Positions 1 to 8,793 of a DNA stretch of 64,000 nucleotides are shown in pieces. A program made the translations under genes and the position numbers. This stretch comes from Pedobacter hiemivivus (GTDB lineage: Bacteria; Bacteroidota; Bacteroidia; Sphingobacteriales; Sphingobacteriaceae). The notes below the pieces were generated by a model, which worked only from the letters and a program-made list of their open reading frames with translations, had not been told where the DNA came from and did no database searches. The stretch's first letter is position 1, and every line of letters begins with the position of its first letter. The stretch spans positions 372,001-436,000 of the forward strand of contig NZ_SJSM01000002.1 in NCBI RefSeq assembly GCF_004331685.1, written 5' to 3'.

Positions 1-1
1 A

Positions 2-838
2 ATGAATTTAATGAAGGAGATCCTGGATCGGGTGGAACGTGAAGGGCCATTAATGGTTGGGGATTTTGAGAACGACCGATTGGAAGCCAGTTCGGGCTGG
101 TGGGATTGGCGACCAGCCAAGGTTGCGCTCGAAAGGCTTTACCTTGATGGGACGCTGATGATTACCCGCACCAAAGCTTTCCAGAAAGTCTACGATGTGC
201 CGCTCAACTTAGTGCCGCAGGAAACAGACTTAACCATACCCACCGATGAAGAATACGCCAATTTTGTCATCTGCCGTACCTTAGGTGCATTGGGCATTGC
301 TTCCGTTAAGGAAATGGCCTGGCGCGCCCGTCGTGTGAAAAGTAACCTCGTCAAAAAGGAGCTGGAAAAAATGGCTCAGAGCGGCAAAGTAAAAATTGTA
401 GTTGTCGATGGCCTGAAAGGTCCGTTCTATATGCTCCACAATCAGGAAATTAACATTAAACTATCGAATGAAGTCTTCATCCTTTCGCCCTTCGATATCC
501 TCAACGTCTTCCGTCAGCGCTTAAAGGATTTTTTCAATTTTGATTACCAGATCGAATGCTTCGTGCCCGCTCCCAAACGCCTGTATGGTTATTTTTCACT
601 ACCTGTACTCGCAGGAGAAACTTTTATCGCAAGGATGGATGCCAAAGCCGACCGTAAACAAAAAGTACTGATCGTCCATAACATTCATTTTGAACCCATC
701 GATCTTGAGGAAATCATTATTGAAAAGTTTATTCAAGCCTTAAAAGCATTTGTCCAATTCAACCAATGCCAGGATATTATCTTCAAGCGATCCAATAATC
801 AAACTTACCTGGAAGCGATCAGTAAAAGTTTTTCCTAG
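2..838 (+). CDS. YcaQ-like winged-helix DNA glycosylase family protein (5' end outside window)
   Basis: This is the C-terminal part of a protein resembling the YcaQ/AlkX (HTH_42) family, whose characterised members unhook DNA interstrand crosslinks. Visible family features are the segment VEREGPLMVGDFE near the beginning, GWWDWRPAKVALERLYLDG with the conserved W-W-x-W and following helix, and FQKVYDVPLNLVP. The family is usually about 400 residues, and the reading frame is open to the window edge, so the ATG at position 2 is probably internal. The catalytic N-terminal part cannot be judged. It converges on a DinB-family gene, with an A+T-rich gap of about 37 bp. Family assignment is from recalled motifs; function in this strain is inferred. 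Confidence 0.72.
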   Translation: MNLMKEILDRVEREGPLMVGDFENDRLEASSGWWDWRPAKVALERLYLDGTLMITRTKAFQKVYDVPLNLVPQETDLTIPTDEEYANFVICRTLGALGIASVKEMAWRARRVKSNLVKKELEKMAQSGKVKIVVVDGLKGPFYMLHNQEINIKLSNEVFILSPFDILNVFRQRLKDFFNFDYQIECFVPAPKRLYGYFSLPVLAGETFIARMDAKADRKQKVLIVHNIHFEPIDLEEIIIEKFIQALKAFVQFNQCQDIIFKRSNNQTYLEAISKSFS

Positions 839-875
839 TTATGTTTATAATATGGATATCTATAATTATTTGATA

Positions 876-1403
876 TTAAAACAGTTTTTCCTGCGGAGGC
901 TTAACTCCGGCCAATCGAAGATATACTGTTGTTTGGCCCCTGTGATGTGTTTGGTGTTCAAAGTCTTTTTCTAAAGCCATTCCTTTAGTCATATCGAAAC
1001 GTCCAAACAATTTGATGGGTTCAGTCAGTTGTGCCTCTGTCATCTTTTTTATATTATCGATCACAAAATCATAGCTAGCCAGCACTAATGTACTCACATT
1101 AGATTTTGATTTATCGCCAGTTTTCTCCAGTTCACCCTGACCATATGGACTTTTCGTACCTATAGCTGCCGAAGCGAAACCGTAGTTGGCATCTGCCAGG
1201 TGCAATAGTTGTTCCGCGAAAGATCGCATTTCTGGAGTAGGCTTTAAAGCATAACCACTTTCGGGCATTGTCTCTAAGTATTCTTTAGTATAAGCCTTCG
1301 CTCTTTCCCATTCCTTTACGATATCTGCTACTTTTTCTTGTGCCTTTGCCAATTGACCACCTATGATTAAACATAGTACAAGTGCTAAACTTTTAAGTTT
1401 CAT
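876..1403 (-). CDS. DinB-family protein with signal peptide
   Basis: The 175-residue product has an N-terminal signal peptide (hydrophobic core about residues 5-17, cleavage near AKAQ), so it is exported. The rest is a DinB-like four-helix bundle. The expected metal-binding histidines are present: one in LLHLADANY (about residue 68) and two in FEHQTHHRGQ (about residues 149-156). DinB-fold proteins bind a divalent metal, and several are thiol-dependent S-transferases, but the substrate here is unknown. It is a single gene, convergent with the YcaQ-like gene. An exported DinB protein is common in Bacteroidetes but functionally uncharacterised. Confidence 0.8.
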   Translation of the reverse strand: MKLKSLALVLCLIIGGQLAKAQEKVADIVKEWERAKAYTKEYLETMPESGYALKPTPEMRSFAEQLLHLADANYGFASAAIGTKSPYGQGELEKTGDKSKSNVSTLVLASYDFVIDNIKKMTEAQLTEPIKLFGRFDMTKGMALEKDFEHQTHHRGQTTVYLRLAGVKPPQEKLF

Positions 1404-1603
1404 GTTTTTAGATTTTAAGGTTAGTATAATAAATTTAACGTTTTTCTATGGTTTTAAACCTTCATGTCTGGTTTATGTTTAGACAAATTTACAGAGAAAT
1501 TATGCTTCTAGGAGAGGTTGAAATAGACAATGTAGCGGGTCGATTTGGACGGTGTCTGGCGTATTGGCGTTTTTATTGTCCAAATCAATTATATTAGCAT
1601 ACT

Positions 1604-1916
1604 ATGGCAAATGAGATTGATGAAATGCTATCAAAGTACAAGCTAAGCAAAGAAACGAGCATTTTGCCCTTGCTGGATGATTTTAAAGATGAGGATGAAA
1701 TCAGGGAATACTGCTGGAGTATTGCGAACATTTCCTGATCTAAAGAAAGAAGACTGGTTTATTGGAATGGAAGGAGGGGATTATATTTACAGTTTTGAGG
1801 GTAATTATATTTTTATAACCGATGATATCTGGAGTTTTAATGTGATTGCCAGCGAGCCTGTACAGGAATTGTTGGTTGAAAAGATGAGTGCATTAAAAAA
1901 ATCAGATCACACTTAG
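1604..1916 (+). pseudogene. Small hypothetical gene, probably frameshifted
   Basis: Two overlapping frames look like halves of one small protein. From the ATG at 1604 one frame reads 44 codons (MANEIDEMLSKYKL and so on, ending ANIS) and stops at about 1736-1738. A second frame, whose nominal ATG is at 1677, gives LRTFPDLKKEDWFIGMEGG onward for about 65 convincing residues to 1916. The first half of the second frame (MILKMRMKSG) is low quality, and the first frame ends abruptly. A single-base indel around 1700-1735 would join them into a protein of about 100 residues. No family is recognised. Two separate tiny genes or a sequencing error are alternatives. Confidence 0.35.
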
Positions 1917-2118
1917 TCTAGGTCTGTGCGTATAATAGCTATTCAAAATTTTATATCCACAATTTTTAGCATCCACAACTTTTAGTCTTCAATTTCCTGG
2001 TCCAAAATAGCGGTAAAGAAATTAGTGAAACCTTAAAAATGTAAAAACTTTTATATATTCACCGCAGAATAATTATTAACGGCCAACATTCATCTTTGCT
2101 GTTTATCTCATTTTCTCC

Positions 2119-3141
2119 ATGAAGCTATCTCAATTATTTAATGAAATTAAGGTTTTAGAAGATGTATCTACATTTTCGAAACATGAACAACTGGTTCAAG
2201 GGATCATCAATGCGTTGAATCAAAAGATACTAGTGAGGGGTGACATATTGCCATCTGTAAACCAGATGATAAAAGAAATTGGTTTTGCGCGTGAAACAAT
2301 CTCAAGGGCTTATAAGGAACTTGTAAACAGGGGTATCATCGAATCTAAAAATAGAAAGGGATATTTTGTAGCTACAGAGGATACCGAACAGCATTTAAGG
2401 GTATGCCTGTTGTTATATGCATTTGATACCTTTCAGGAGACATTTTATCAGAGTTTCAGAAACAAAATAGGGGAAAACATTCAGCTGGATATTTTTTTTC
2501 ACCATAATAATTTTTCGGTATTTGAGAGTACTATAAATAACATTAAAGGTAAATACGGTATGTATGTTATCGCTCCGATTGATGTTCCTGAAGCAATACC
2601 TTTGGTAGAACAATTTCCTATGAATAAACTGTTGATTGTTGATCGGAAATTAGACCTAAATGAAGAGCATTCCTATATTGTACAGGAATTTAAACAATCA
2701 TCCTATAACGCCTTTGTGGAGCTTGCAGACCGTATTAAAGAGTTTGACCAATTTGTTTTCTTTTTTAAACAACAATCAGCAGAACCAAACGATGTACTGG
2801 ATTCGTTTCAACGTTTTATTAAGGATTATAAGGTTAACGGCATCATAAAGAACAAATATGAATCTGGTAGTATAGAATCAAATAAGGTATACTTTACAAT
2901 TCATAACCTGGAATTATGGGAAATTCTTAAGGATTCCAAACTTAAAGGATTGAAACCTGGGAAAGATTTGGGTATACTTTCCCATAATGATGATAATGTT
3001 AAGGAAATAATTTTTGATGGAATAACTACTTTTTCTATTGACTTTGAAAAAATGGGTGAAATGGCTGCAGAATTTGTATTGTCAAGAAAACCCATAAAAC
3101 ACATCATGAAGAATAAGCTGATCAGAAGAAATTCTTTATAA
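2119..3141 (+). CDS. GntR-family transcriptional regulator with sugar-binding-like C-terminal domain
   Basis: The N-terminal region (about residues 20-85) is a GntR winged helix: GDILPSVNQMIKEIGFARETISRAYKELVNRGIIESKNRKGYFV matches the family pattern of a PSV.. turn, the recognition helix with ..RETI.RAY.EL, and the wing with KGYFV. The remaining 250 residues have the length and pattern of a periplasmic-binding-protein (LacI-type) effector domain, for example YGMYVIAPIDVPEAIPLVEQ and PGKDLGILSHNDDNVKEIIFDGITTFSIDFEKMGEMAAEFVL. It lies directly upstream of the SusC gene on the same strand and is the only regulator of the polysaccharide locus, so it probably senses a sugar released by the locus. 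Bacteroidetes loci more often use hybrid two-component or SusR-type regulators. Confidence 0.88.
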   Translation: MKLSQLFNEIKVLEDVSTFSKHEQLVQGIINALNQKILVRGDILPSVNQMIKEIGFARETISRAYKELVNRGIIESKNRKGYFVATEDTEQHLRVCLLLYAFDTFQETFYQSFRNKIGENIQLDIFFHHNNFSVFESTINNIKGKYGMYVIAPIDVPEAIPLVEQFPMNKLLIVDRKLDLNEEHSYIVQEFKQSSYNAFVELADRIKEFDQFVFFFKQQSAEPNDVLDSFQRFIKDYKVNGIIKNKYESGSIESNKVYFTIHNLELWEILKDSKLKGLKPGKDLGILSHNDDNVKEIIFDGITTFSIDFEKMGEMAAEFVLSRKPIKHIMKNKLIRRNSL

Positions 3142-3201
3142 AACTAAGCGCTATCAATTTCTGGTTTTTTTTATAGCATTGATTTCCATCTGTTTATATA
3201 G

Positions 3202-3474
3202 ATGCGTCAATTAGGGGTGTTAATTCGCTATGAAAAATAATTCTGAAAAAATAAATTTTGGAATATAAAATATTTTCCTACTTTTGATAGTAGGATAGTG
3301 TAGTATAGTACAGGTGATTATACAAACTATTTCGAAACAACCAAACCAAATATAGATTATGAATGTGTTCGCATCTATGGGATCTAATGGCCCCACACCG
3401 CAAATCAACTATCAACTGTTATTTAAGTGTAATTCTTCCTGACAAATTTATTGTCAATAATGCAATTGACGCAT
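3202..3474. promoter_or_regulatory. 11-bp inverted repeat flanking the susC promoter (candidate operator pair)
   Basis: ATGCGTCAATT at 3202-3212 is repeated as its exact reverse complement AATTGACGCAT at 3464-3474. The arms lie on either side of the predicted promoter, one upstream and one in the leader. A second palindrome, TGACAA-attta-TTGTCA, sits at 3440-3456. The 400-bp stretch 3142-3542 has no gene. These are seen directly; a role as GntR-regulator operators is inference. Confidence 0.4.
3257..3286 (+). promoter_or_regulatory. Predicted Bacteroidetes-type promoter for the polysaccharide locus
   Basis: TTTG at 3257-3260 (the -33-type element) and TACTTTTG at 3279-3286 (matching the -7 consensus TAnnTTTG) are 18 bp apart. 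The implied start is near 3293, leaving a leader of about 250 nt before the SusC start codon. No other good pair lies closer to the gene. Confidence 0.55.
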
Positions 3475-3542
3475 TTGTTTAAATTATCACATTTAGAGTT
3501 TAATCTGTACAGAACTCATTTACTTTAAAAACTTAATAATTG

Positions 3543-6500
3543 ATGAAACATTTTTACTGGTTTTATAGGTGCTTTCTGGTACCTAAAAAGTTAAGTTGCC
3601 TGCATATACTTAGCTGTTTAATAATTTTCTTGACCATATTCAATACGTCTGAAGCTTTCGCTCAAACGGGTAGTAAAAAAACAATTACTGGTAAAGTTAC
3701 TGATGCGACCGGATTACCACTTCCGGGTGTTGTTGTTGCTACCATAAGTGGACCAAAACATGGTACGCAAACCGACAATAACGGAAGGTTTATAATTGAT
3801 GTAGACCCAGGTATAATACTGCGTTTCTCCTACGTCGGTTATATTGAACAAAGAGTAACCGTTGGGGCTAATACCAATGTGATCGATATCAAGTTACTTG
3901 AAAATAGTATTCAAGCTGATGAGGTTGTCATTACGGCAATGGGGCAGAAACAACGCAAGGAAGCAATTGTTGGAGCAGTATCAACCGTGCGTCCCGGAGA
4001 CCTGAAGGTTCCTTCCAGTAATCTAACCGGAGCAATGGCTGGTAAAATCTCTGGCGTTATTGCTTTTCAGCCAAGCGGACAGCCTGGACAGGACAATTCA
4101 AATTTCTTTATCAGAGGCGTGACCACATTCGGTTATAGAAGGGATCCTTTGATCTTGATTGATAATGTGGAGATGACTTCTTCTGATCTGGCACGTTTAC
4201 AGGTTGATGATATTGAAAGCTTTTCTATTCTAAAAGATGCAAGTGCAACGGCTTTATATGGGGCTAGGGGTGGAAATGGGGTGATCCTCGTTAAAACCAA
4301 AGAAGGAAAACCAGGAAAAGTTCAAATTAATTTCAGACTGGAAGGCTCAGCTTCTGAGGCGGTTAAATCCCTGGAAATTGCAGATCCAATTACTTACATG
4401 AAGCTTTATAATGAAGCCTTGACAACCAGAAATTCACCGGGAGCACTTTATACGCCGAATAAAATAATGAATACTCAGGCATCCATAAACGGCGCACCAG
4501 GTAGTAATCCTTATGTTTATCCTGCTGTTAACTGGATGGATATGCTGTTTAAAAAGCGTACAAGTACAGAAAGGGCTAACTTGAATGTTTCAGGTGGTGG
4601 GGGAGTTGCTCGTTATTATATTGCTGGTTCCTATTCAAATGATAATGGGATACTAAGAACAGACATTAGGAACAACAACAATAATAATGTAAGTTTTAAA
4701 AATTATCAACTTCGGTCAAACATTAATATCGACCTTACGAGCAGTACTGAACTGGTAGTTCGTTTGTCTGGTAATTTTAATGAATATACAGGGCCTATGA
4801 CCAATGACCCTTCTTTTGCGACAGATCTTTATAACATCGCGACGCATACCAGTCCGGTTGATTTTCCAGCTTATTATGAGCCAGATGCTGCTAATGCAGG
4901 TGTACAGCATATCCTTTTTGGTAACAATACAAGTGCTACTGTTCTGCCTGATGGGACTACGCCGCCTAGTTCTTCAACTGATGTGAAAAACATCAATCCT
5001 TATGCTGCCTTACTTAGAGGAAATAGAAGGTTTTCTGAATCAAGAATGCTTGCTCAGTTGGAGGTGAACCAAAAATTAGATTTCCTGACTAAAGGGTTAA
5101 ATTTTAAAGGGATATTCAGTACGAACAGGTACGCACGGTTTGAATCTCAATTGGCTTATGCGCCTTATTTTTATAATGTCCAGTCGTATGATAAAGCTTC
5201 AAATCAATACACTTTAAACTGGATTAATAATAAACCGGATCAGGCAAGGGAATATTTAAATTATTATGCGGGCAAAAGTACACTAAACACCTTTCTTTAT
5301 CTGCAAGGCGTGCTAGATTATTCTGCTGACCTTAACGAGAATCATAATGTAAGTGCAGCTTTAATTGGAACGCAGCAACAGCAGTTAAACGCAAATGCAG
5401 ATAATTTATTCAATTCATTACCATTTAGGAATTTAGGTTTGTCTGGACGTGCTACTTACGCCTATAAAAGTCGTTATTTCCTTGAGTTCAACTTTGGTTA
5501 CAATGGATCTGAGCGATTCTCTGAAAACCATAGATTTGGGTTCTTTCCAACCATTGGCGCTTCATGGATTGTATCTGGTGAGAAATTCTATGGAAACCTA
5601 GCCAATGTGATTGATCGAATGAAACTAAGGGCCAGTTATGGTCTTGTTGGTAACGATGCCATTAGTGACAGGAGGTTTTTCTATTTGTCAGATGTTAATT
5701 TAAATGGGGGGAATTCTGCTTCATTTGGAACAAATCTTGACTATTCACACAATGGTGTGAAGATTAATAATTATGAAAATAGAGATGTTACCTGGGAGGT
5801 ATCTAAGCAAATTAATTTGGGATTGGAACTTACCCTGCTTAAAAATATAAGATTCACCACAGAGGTTTATAAGAATTATAAATCTGATATTTTGCAAGAG
5901 AGAAAGGATATCCCTACTTCAATGGGCTTAGAATCAGGTATATCTGCAAATATCGGAAAAGTAGAGTCACAGGGGATAGAGTTCTCGCTGGATGGAAAGC
6001 AAAACTTTAGTAAAGATTTTTGGATAGCTTCAATGGCTAATTTTACTTTCGCCAAAAATAAATATACTCAATATGAAGAACCTGACTTTGATGAAAAATA
6101 TCGTCTTCATAATGGGGTGTCGCTTAACAGAAACTATGGCTATATAGCTGAACGGTTATTTGTTGACGATAATGAAGCTAGAAATTCACCGAAACAAATA
6201 TTTAGTAACAATGGTATCGCGCCAATGGGCGGAGATATTAAATATCGTGATTTAAATGGCGATGGCATAATAGATGGTAAAGATCAGACCTGGTTTGGCA
6301 ATCCATCAGTACCTGAGATAGTTTATGGATTTGGGATGTCTACTGGATACAAGAACTTTGATTTTAATGTGTTCTTTCAGGGACAAACTGGGGTTTCTTT
6401 TGTAATTGATCCAGGGAGGACAAGTCCGTTTATTAAAAGCCCTGACTCCTGGCTACCGGGCAATACGCAAGTAATTCAACAATTTGCAGATGACCATTGG

Positions 6501-6818
6501 TCGGAGGATAATCAAAATTTATATGCCTTGTATCCAAGGCTTGGAATAAATGGTGCGGTGATAGAAAACAACCGGCAAAATAGCTCATGGTGGTTGCGTG
6601 ACGGCAGTTTTCTGAGGATGAAGTCCATGGAAATAGGTTATACGCTTCCACGTACTTTGCTAAGCAAGATTAAGGTCAAAAACCTAAGGGTTTATTTCAG
6701 TGGACTTAATCTGATTACCTGGAGTCCTTTCACCATGTGGGATCCTGAAATAGGTGGGAATGGATTCTCTTATCCTTTGCAAAAGGTATATAATGTTGGA
6801 ATAAATATTAGTTTATAG
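3543..6818 (+). CDS. SusC/RagA-family TonB-dependent outer-membrane transporter
   Basis: This is the outer-membrane channel that imports glycan fragments with the lipoprotein lid encoded next. After a long signal peptide (cleavage near EAFAQ, about residue 40) comes a carboxypeptidase-regulatory-like beta domain starting ITGKVTDATGLPLPGVVV, a TonB-box-like stretch DEVVITAMG, then the plug with FFIRGVTTF and the hallmark DIESFSILKDASATALYGARG. The C-terminal beta barrel ends in VYNVGINISL with a terminal aromatic/hydrophobic strand. There is no STN domain, so it does not signal through an anti-sigma factor, which fits control by the upstream GntR gene. The ATG at 3543 is preferred over an upstream TTG codon. 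The SusD gene follows after 20 bp. Confidence 0.97.
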   Translation: MKHFYWFYRCFLVPKKLSCLHILSCLIIFLTIFNTSEAFAQTGSKKTITGKVTDATGLPLPGVVVATISGPKHGTQTDNNGRFIIDVDPGIILRFSYVGYIEQRVTVGANTNVIDIKLLENSIQADEVVITAMGQKQRKEAIVGAVSTVRPGDLKVPSSNLTGAMAGKISGVIAFQPSGQPGQDNSNFFIRGVTTFGYRRDPLILIDNVEMTSSDLARLQVDDIESFSILKDASATALYGARGGNGVILVKTKEGKPGKVQINFRLEGSASEAVKSLEIADPITYMKLYNEALTTRNSPGALYTPNKIMNTQASINGAPGSNPYVYPAVNWMDMLFKKRTSTERANLNVSGGGGVARYYIAGSYSNDNGILRTDIRNNNNNNVSFKNYQLRSNINIDLTSSTELVVRLSGNFNEYTGPMTNDPSFATDLYNIATHTSPVDFPAYYEPDAANAGVQHILFGNNTSATVLPDGTTPPSSSTDVKNINPYAALLRGNRRFSESRMLAQLEVNQKLDFLTKGLNFKGIFSTNRYARFESQLAYAPYFYNVQSYDKASNQYTLNWINNKPDQAREYLNYYAGKSTLNTFLYLQGVLDYSADLNENHNVSAALIGTQQQQLNANADNLFNSLPFRNLGLSGRATYAYKSRYFLEFNFGYNGSERFSENHRFGFFPTIGASWIVSGEKFYGNLANVIDRMKLRASYGLVGNDAISDRRFFYLSDVNLNGGNSASFGTNLDYSHNGVKINNYENRDVTWEVSKQINLGLELTLLKNIRFTTEVYKNYKSDILQERKDIPTSMGLESGISANIGKVESQGIEFSLDGKQNFSKDFWIASMANFTFAKNKYTQYEEPDFDEKYRLHNGVSLNRNYGYIAERLFVDDNEARNSPKQIFSNNGIAPMGGDIKYRDLNGDGIIDGKDQTWFGNPSVPEIVYGFGMSTGYKNFDFNVFFQGQTGVSFVIDPGRTSPFIKSPDSWLPGNTQVIQQFADDHWSEDNQNLYALYPRLGINGAVIENNRQNSSWWLRDGSFLRMKSMEIGYTLPRTLLSKIKVKNLRVYFSGLNLITWSPFTMWDPEIGGNGFSYPLQKVYNVGINISL

Positions 6819-6838
6819 TTAATATAAAGAATAAAGAC

Positions 6839-8776
6839 ATGAAGTCATTATATTCAAAATTTTTATACACAGTGATTCTGGGATTGTCCTTAACATCGTG
6901 TAAAAAGTATCTGAACGTTACACCAGATAACGTAGGTACCATAGATTATGCTTTTAGAAATCGTAATGAGGCTGAAAATTACTTGTTTAGTTGTTATTCT
7001 ACCTTACAGAAGATGCAGGAGCCATGGATGGATGCAGGATTCGCTACATCTGGAGAGTTGGTATTCCCGGGACCAAAAGAAATAGATGATACACAGAGTA
7101 TCAATGCTGTGGGCTTCAATATGATGAGAGGTACGCAAACTAGCGGCACGCCAGGATTAAATTATTGGGATGGCAATGAAGGAGGACAGGCTCTGTTTCA
7201 AGCCATAAGGCGTTGTAATACCATGCTTGAAAATATTGATAAACCTATTGATCTTGGAGAATCGGAAAAGAAGAGGTGGATTGCGGAAGTTAAGTTTTTA
7301 AAGGCTTACTACCATTTTTATTTGTTCAGGATGTACGGTCCTATACCGATTACTAATGTCAATCTGCCCATTAACAGTTCAATTGAGGAAACTCGAGTTA
7401 AAAGAAATCCTGTAGATTCAGTAGTTAATTACATGGTCCGTTTGATTGATGAAGCTACTCCGAATTTGCCTAATCAAATTCAAAATCAGGCGCAGGAACT
7501 GGGAAGAATAACGGGGCTCATTGCGCGTTCTGTAAAAGCTCAAATCCTGGTAACAGCAGCAAGCCCGCTATTTAATGGGAATTCTGATTATACTGGATTT
7601 ACTAATAAAGATGGACAGGTATTATTTAGTCAGGAAAAAGATCCTAAGAAATGGGATCGTGCAGCAGAAGCCTGTTCTGTAGCCTTAAACGCTTGCTTGG
7701 CTAGTGGTTTAAAGCTGCACACCTTTACGCCTACAGCAAATATGCCTGCAAATCTTCCACAGGAATTAGTAAATGTTTTAACGTTTCAAACAGCTATTAC
7801 TGAAAAGTGGGAATTAAATACAGAATTGATATGGGGAATGGCACCTAATTTTGGATTTGGAAGGCAAGAAAGATTTATACCACGTTTAACGGCAGCATCG
7901 GCGTTAAATATAGGTAGTGCTCAAGGTTTTTTTGCTGTACCAATTGCCGAACAGGAGCTGTTTTATACAAATAACGGACTTCCGATTGATGAAGATAAAA
8001 CCTGGGATTATAGAAATAGATATACCTTAAAAACCGGAACTTCTGAAGATCAGTATCACGTGCACAATGGTTATGAAACAGTCAAAGCACATTTTAAACG
8101 TGAACCAAGATTTTATGCTTCTATTGCATTTGACGGAGGTGTTTGGTATGGAAATGGTCAGTTATCAGATCCAGCGAATGCAAATTATATACAAGCAAGA
8201 GGTACTACAAGTTATGCCGGACCTAAAGATCAAAGTCATACCAATATTTCAGGATACTGGCCAAAGAAACTAGTGAATTATTTAACTGTTTATAATGACC
8301 GATTGACCTACGAAAATTTTCATTTTCCTTTAATGAGGCTTTCTGATCTCTATTTGTTATATGCAGAAGCATTGAATGAACAAGGGAAAAGTTATGGAGA
8401 GATATTGCCGTATATTGATGAAGTAAGAAAAAGAGCCAAAATTCCAACTGTAACTGAAGCATGGACCGCTCAGCTTTCTACAACTCCTTCAAAATATGCG
8501 AATCAGGTTGGTCTTCGTCAAATCATTCATCAGGAAAGAAGAATTGAACTTGCTTTTGAATGTATACCTGGATGGGACTTGCGTCGCTGGAAGGAATTAC
8601 AGACAGTAATGACTAAGCCGATGCAAGGATGGAGCATCTATGATGATCAGGCGCTGAATTATTACCGTCCACGTAATTTATTCGTTCCTGTATTTAATAC
8701 AAAAGACTATCTATGGCCTATTAAGGCTGATAATCTGGCAGTAAACCCGAATTTAGTTCAAAATCCTTTTTGGTAG
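6839..8776 (+). CDS. SusD/RagB-family glycan-binding lipoprotein
   Basis: This is the surface lipoprotein that caps the SusC channel and captures glycan. The lipobox is LTSC, with the lipidated Cys at about residue 21. It is followed by KKYLNVTPDN, typical of SusD N-termini. TPR-like helices carry the family segments RWIAEVKFLKAYYHFYLFRMYGPIP (about residues 142-166) and, near the end, HQERRIELAFECIPGWDLRRWK. At 645 residues it is within the range for large SusD proteins. The gene order SusC-SusD with 20-bp spacing defines the import complex. The binding specificity cannot be read from sequence. Confidence 0.97.
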   Translation: MKSLYSKFLYTVILGLSLTSCKKYLNVTPDNVGTIDYAFRNRNEAENYLFSCYSTLQKMQEPWMDAGFATSGELVFPGPKEIDDTQSINAVGFNMMRGTQTSGTPGLNYWDGNEGGQALFQAIRRCNTMLENIDKPIDLGESEKKRWIAEVKFLKAYYHFYLFRMYGPIPITNVNLPINSSIEETRVKRNPVDSVVNYMVRLIDEATPNLPNQIQNQAQELGRITGLIARSVKAQILVTAASPLFNGNSDYTGFTNKDGQVLFSQEKDPKKWDRAAEACSVALNACLASGLKLHTFTPTANMPANLPQELVNVLTFQTAITEKWELNTELIWGMAPNFGFGRQERFIPRLTAASALNIGSAQGFFAVPIAEQELFYTNNGLPIDEDKTWDYRNRYTLKTGTSEDQYHVHNGYETVKAHFKREPRFYASIAFDGGVWYGNGQLSDPANANYIQARGTTSYAGPKDQSHTNISGYWPKKLVNYLTVYNDRLTYENFHFPLMRLSDLYLLYAEALNEQGKSYGEILPYIDEVRKRAKIPTVTEAWTAQLSTTPSKYANQVGLRQIIHQERRIELAFECIPGWDLRRWKELQTVMTKPMQGWSIYDDQALNYYRPRNLFVPVFNTKDYLWPIKADNLAVNPNLVQNPFW

Positions 8777-8793
8777 TCCTATATAACGACAAT

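Noticed and set aside
3540-3542. TTG codon as start of the SusC gene
   Set aside because: ATG follows directly at 3543 and gives the same signal peptide.
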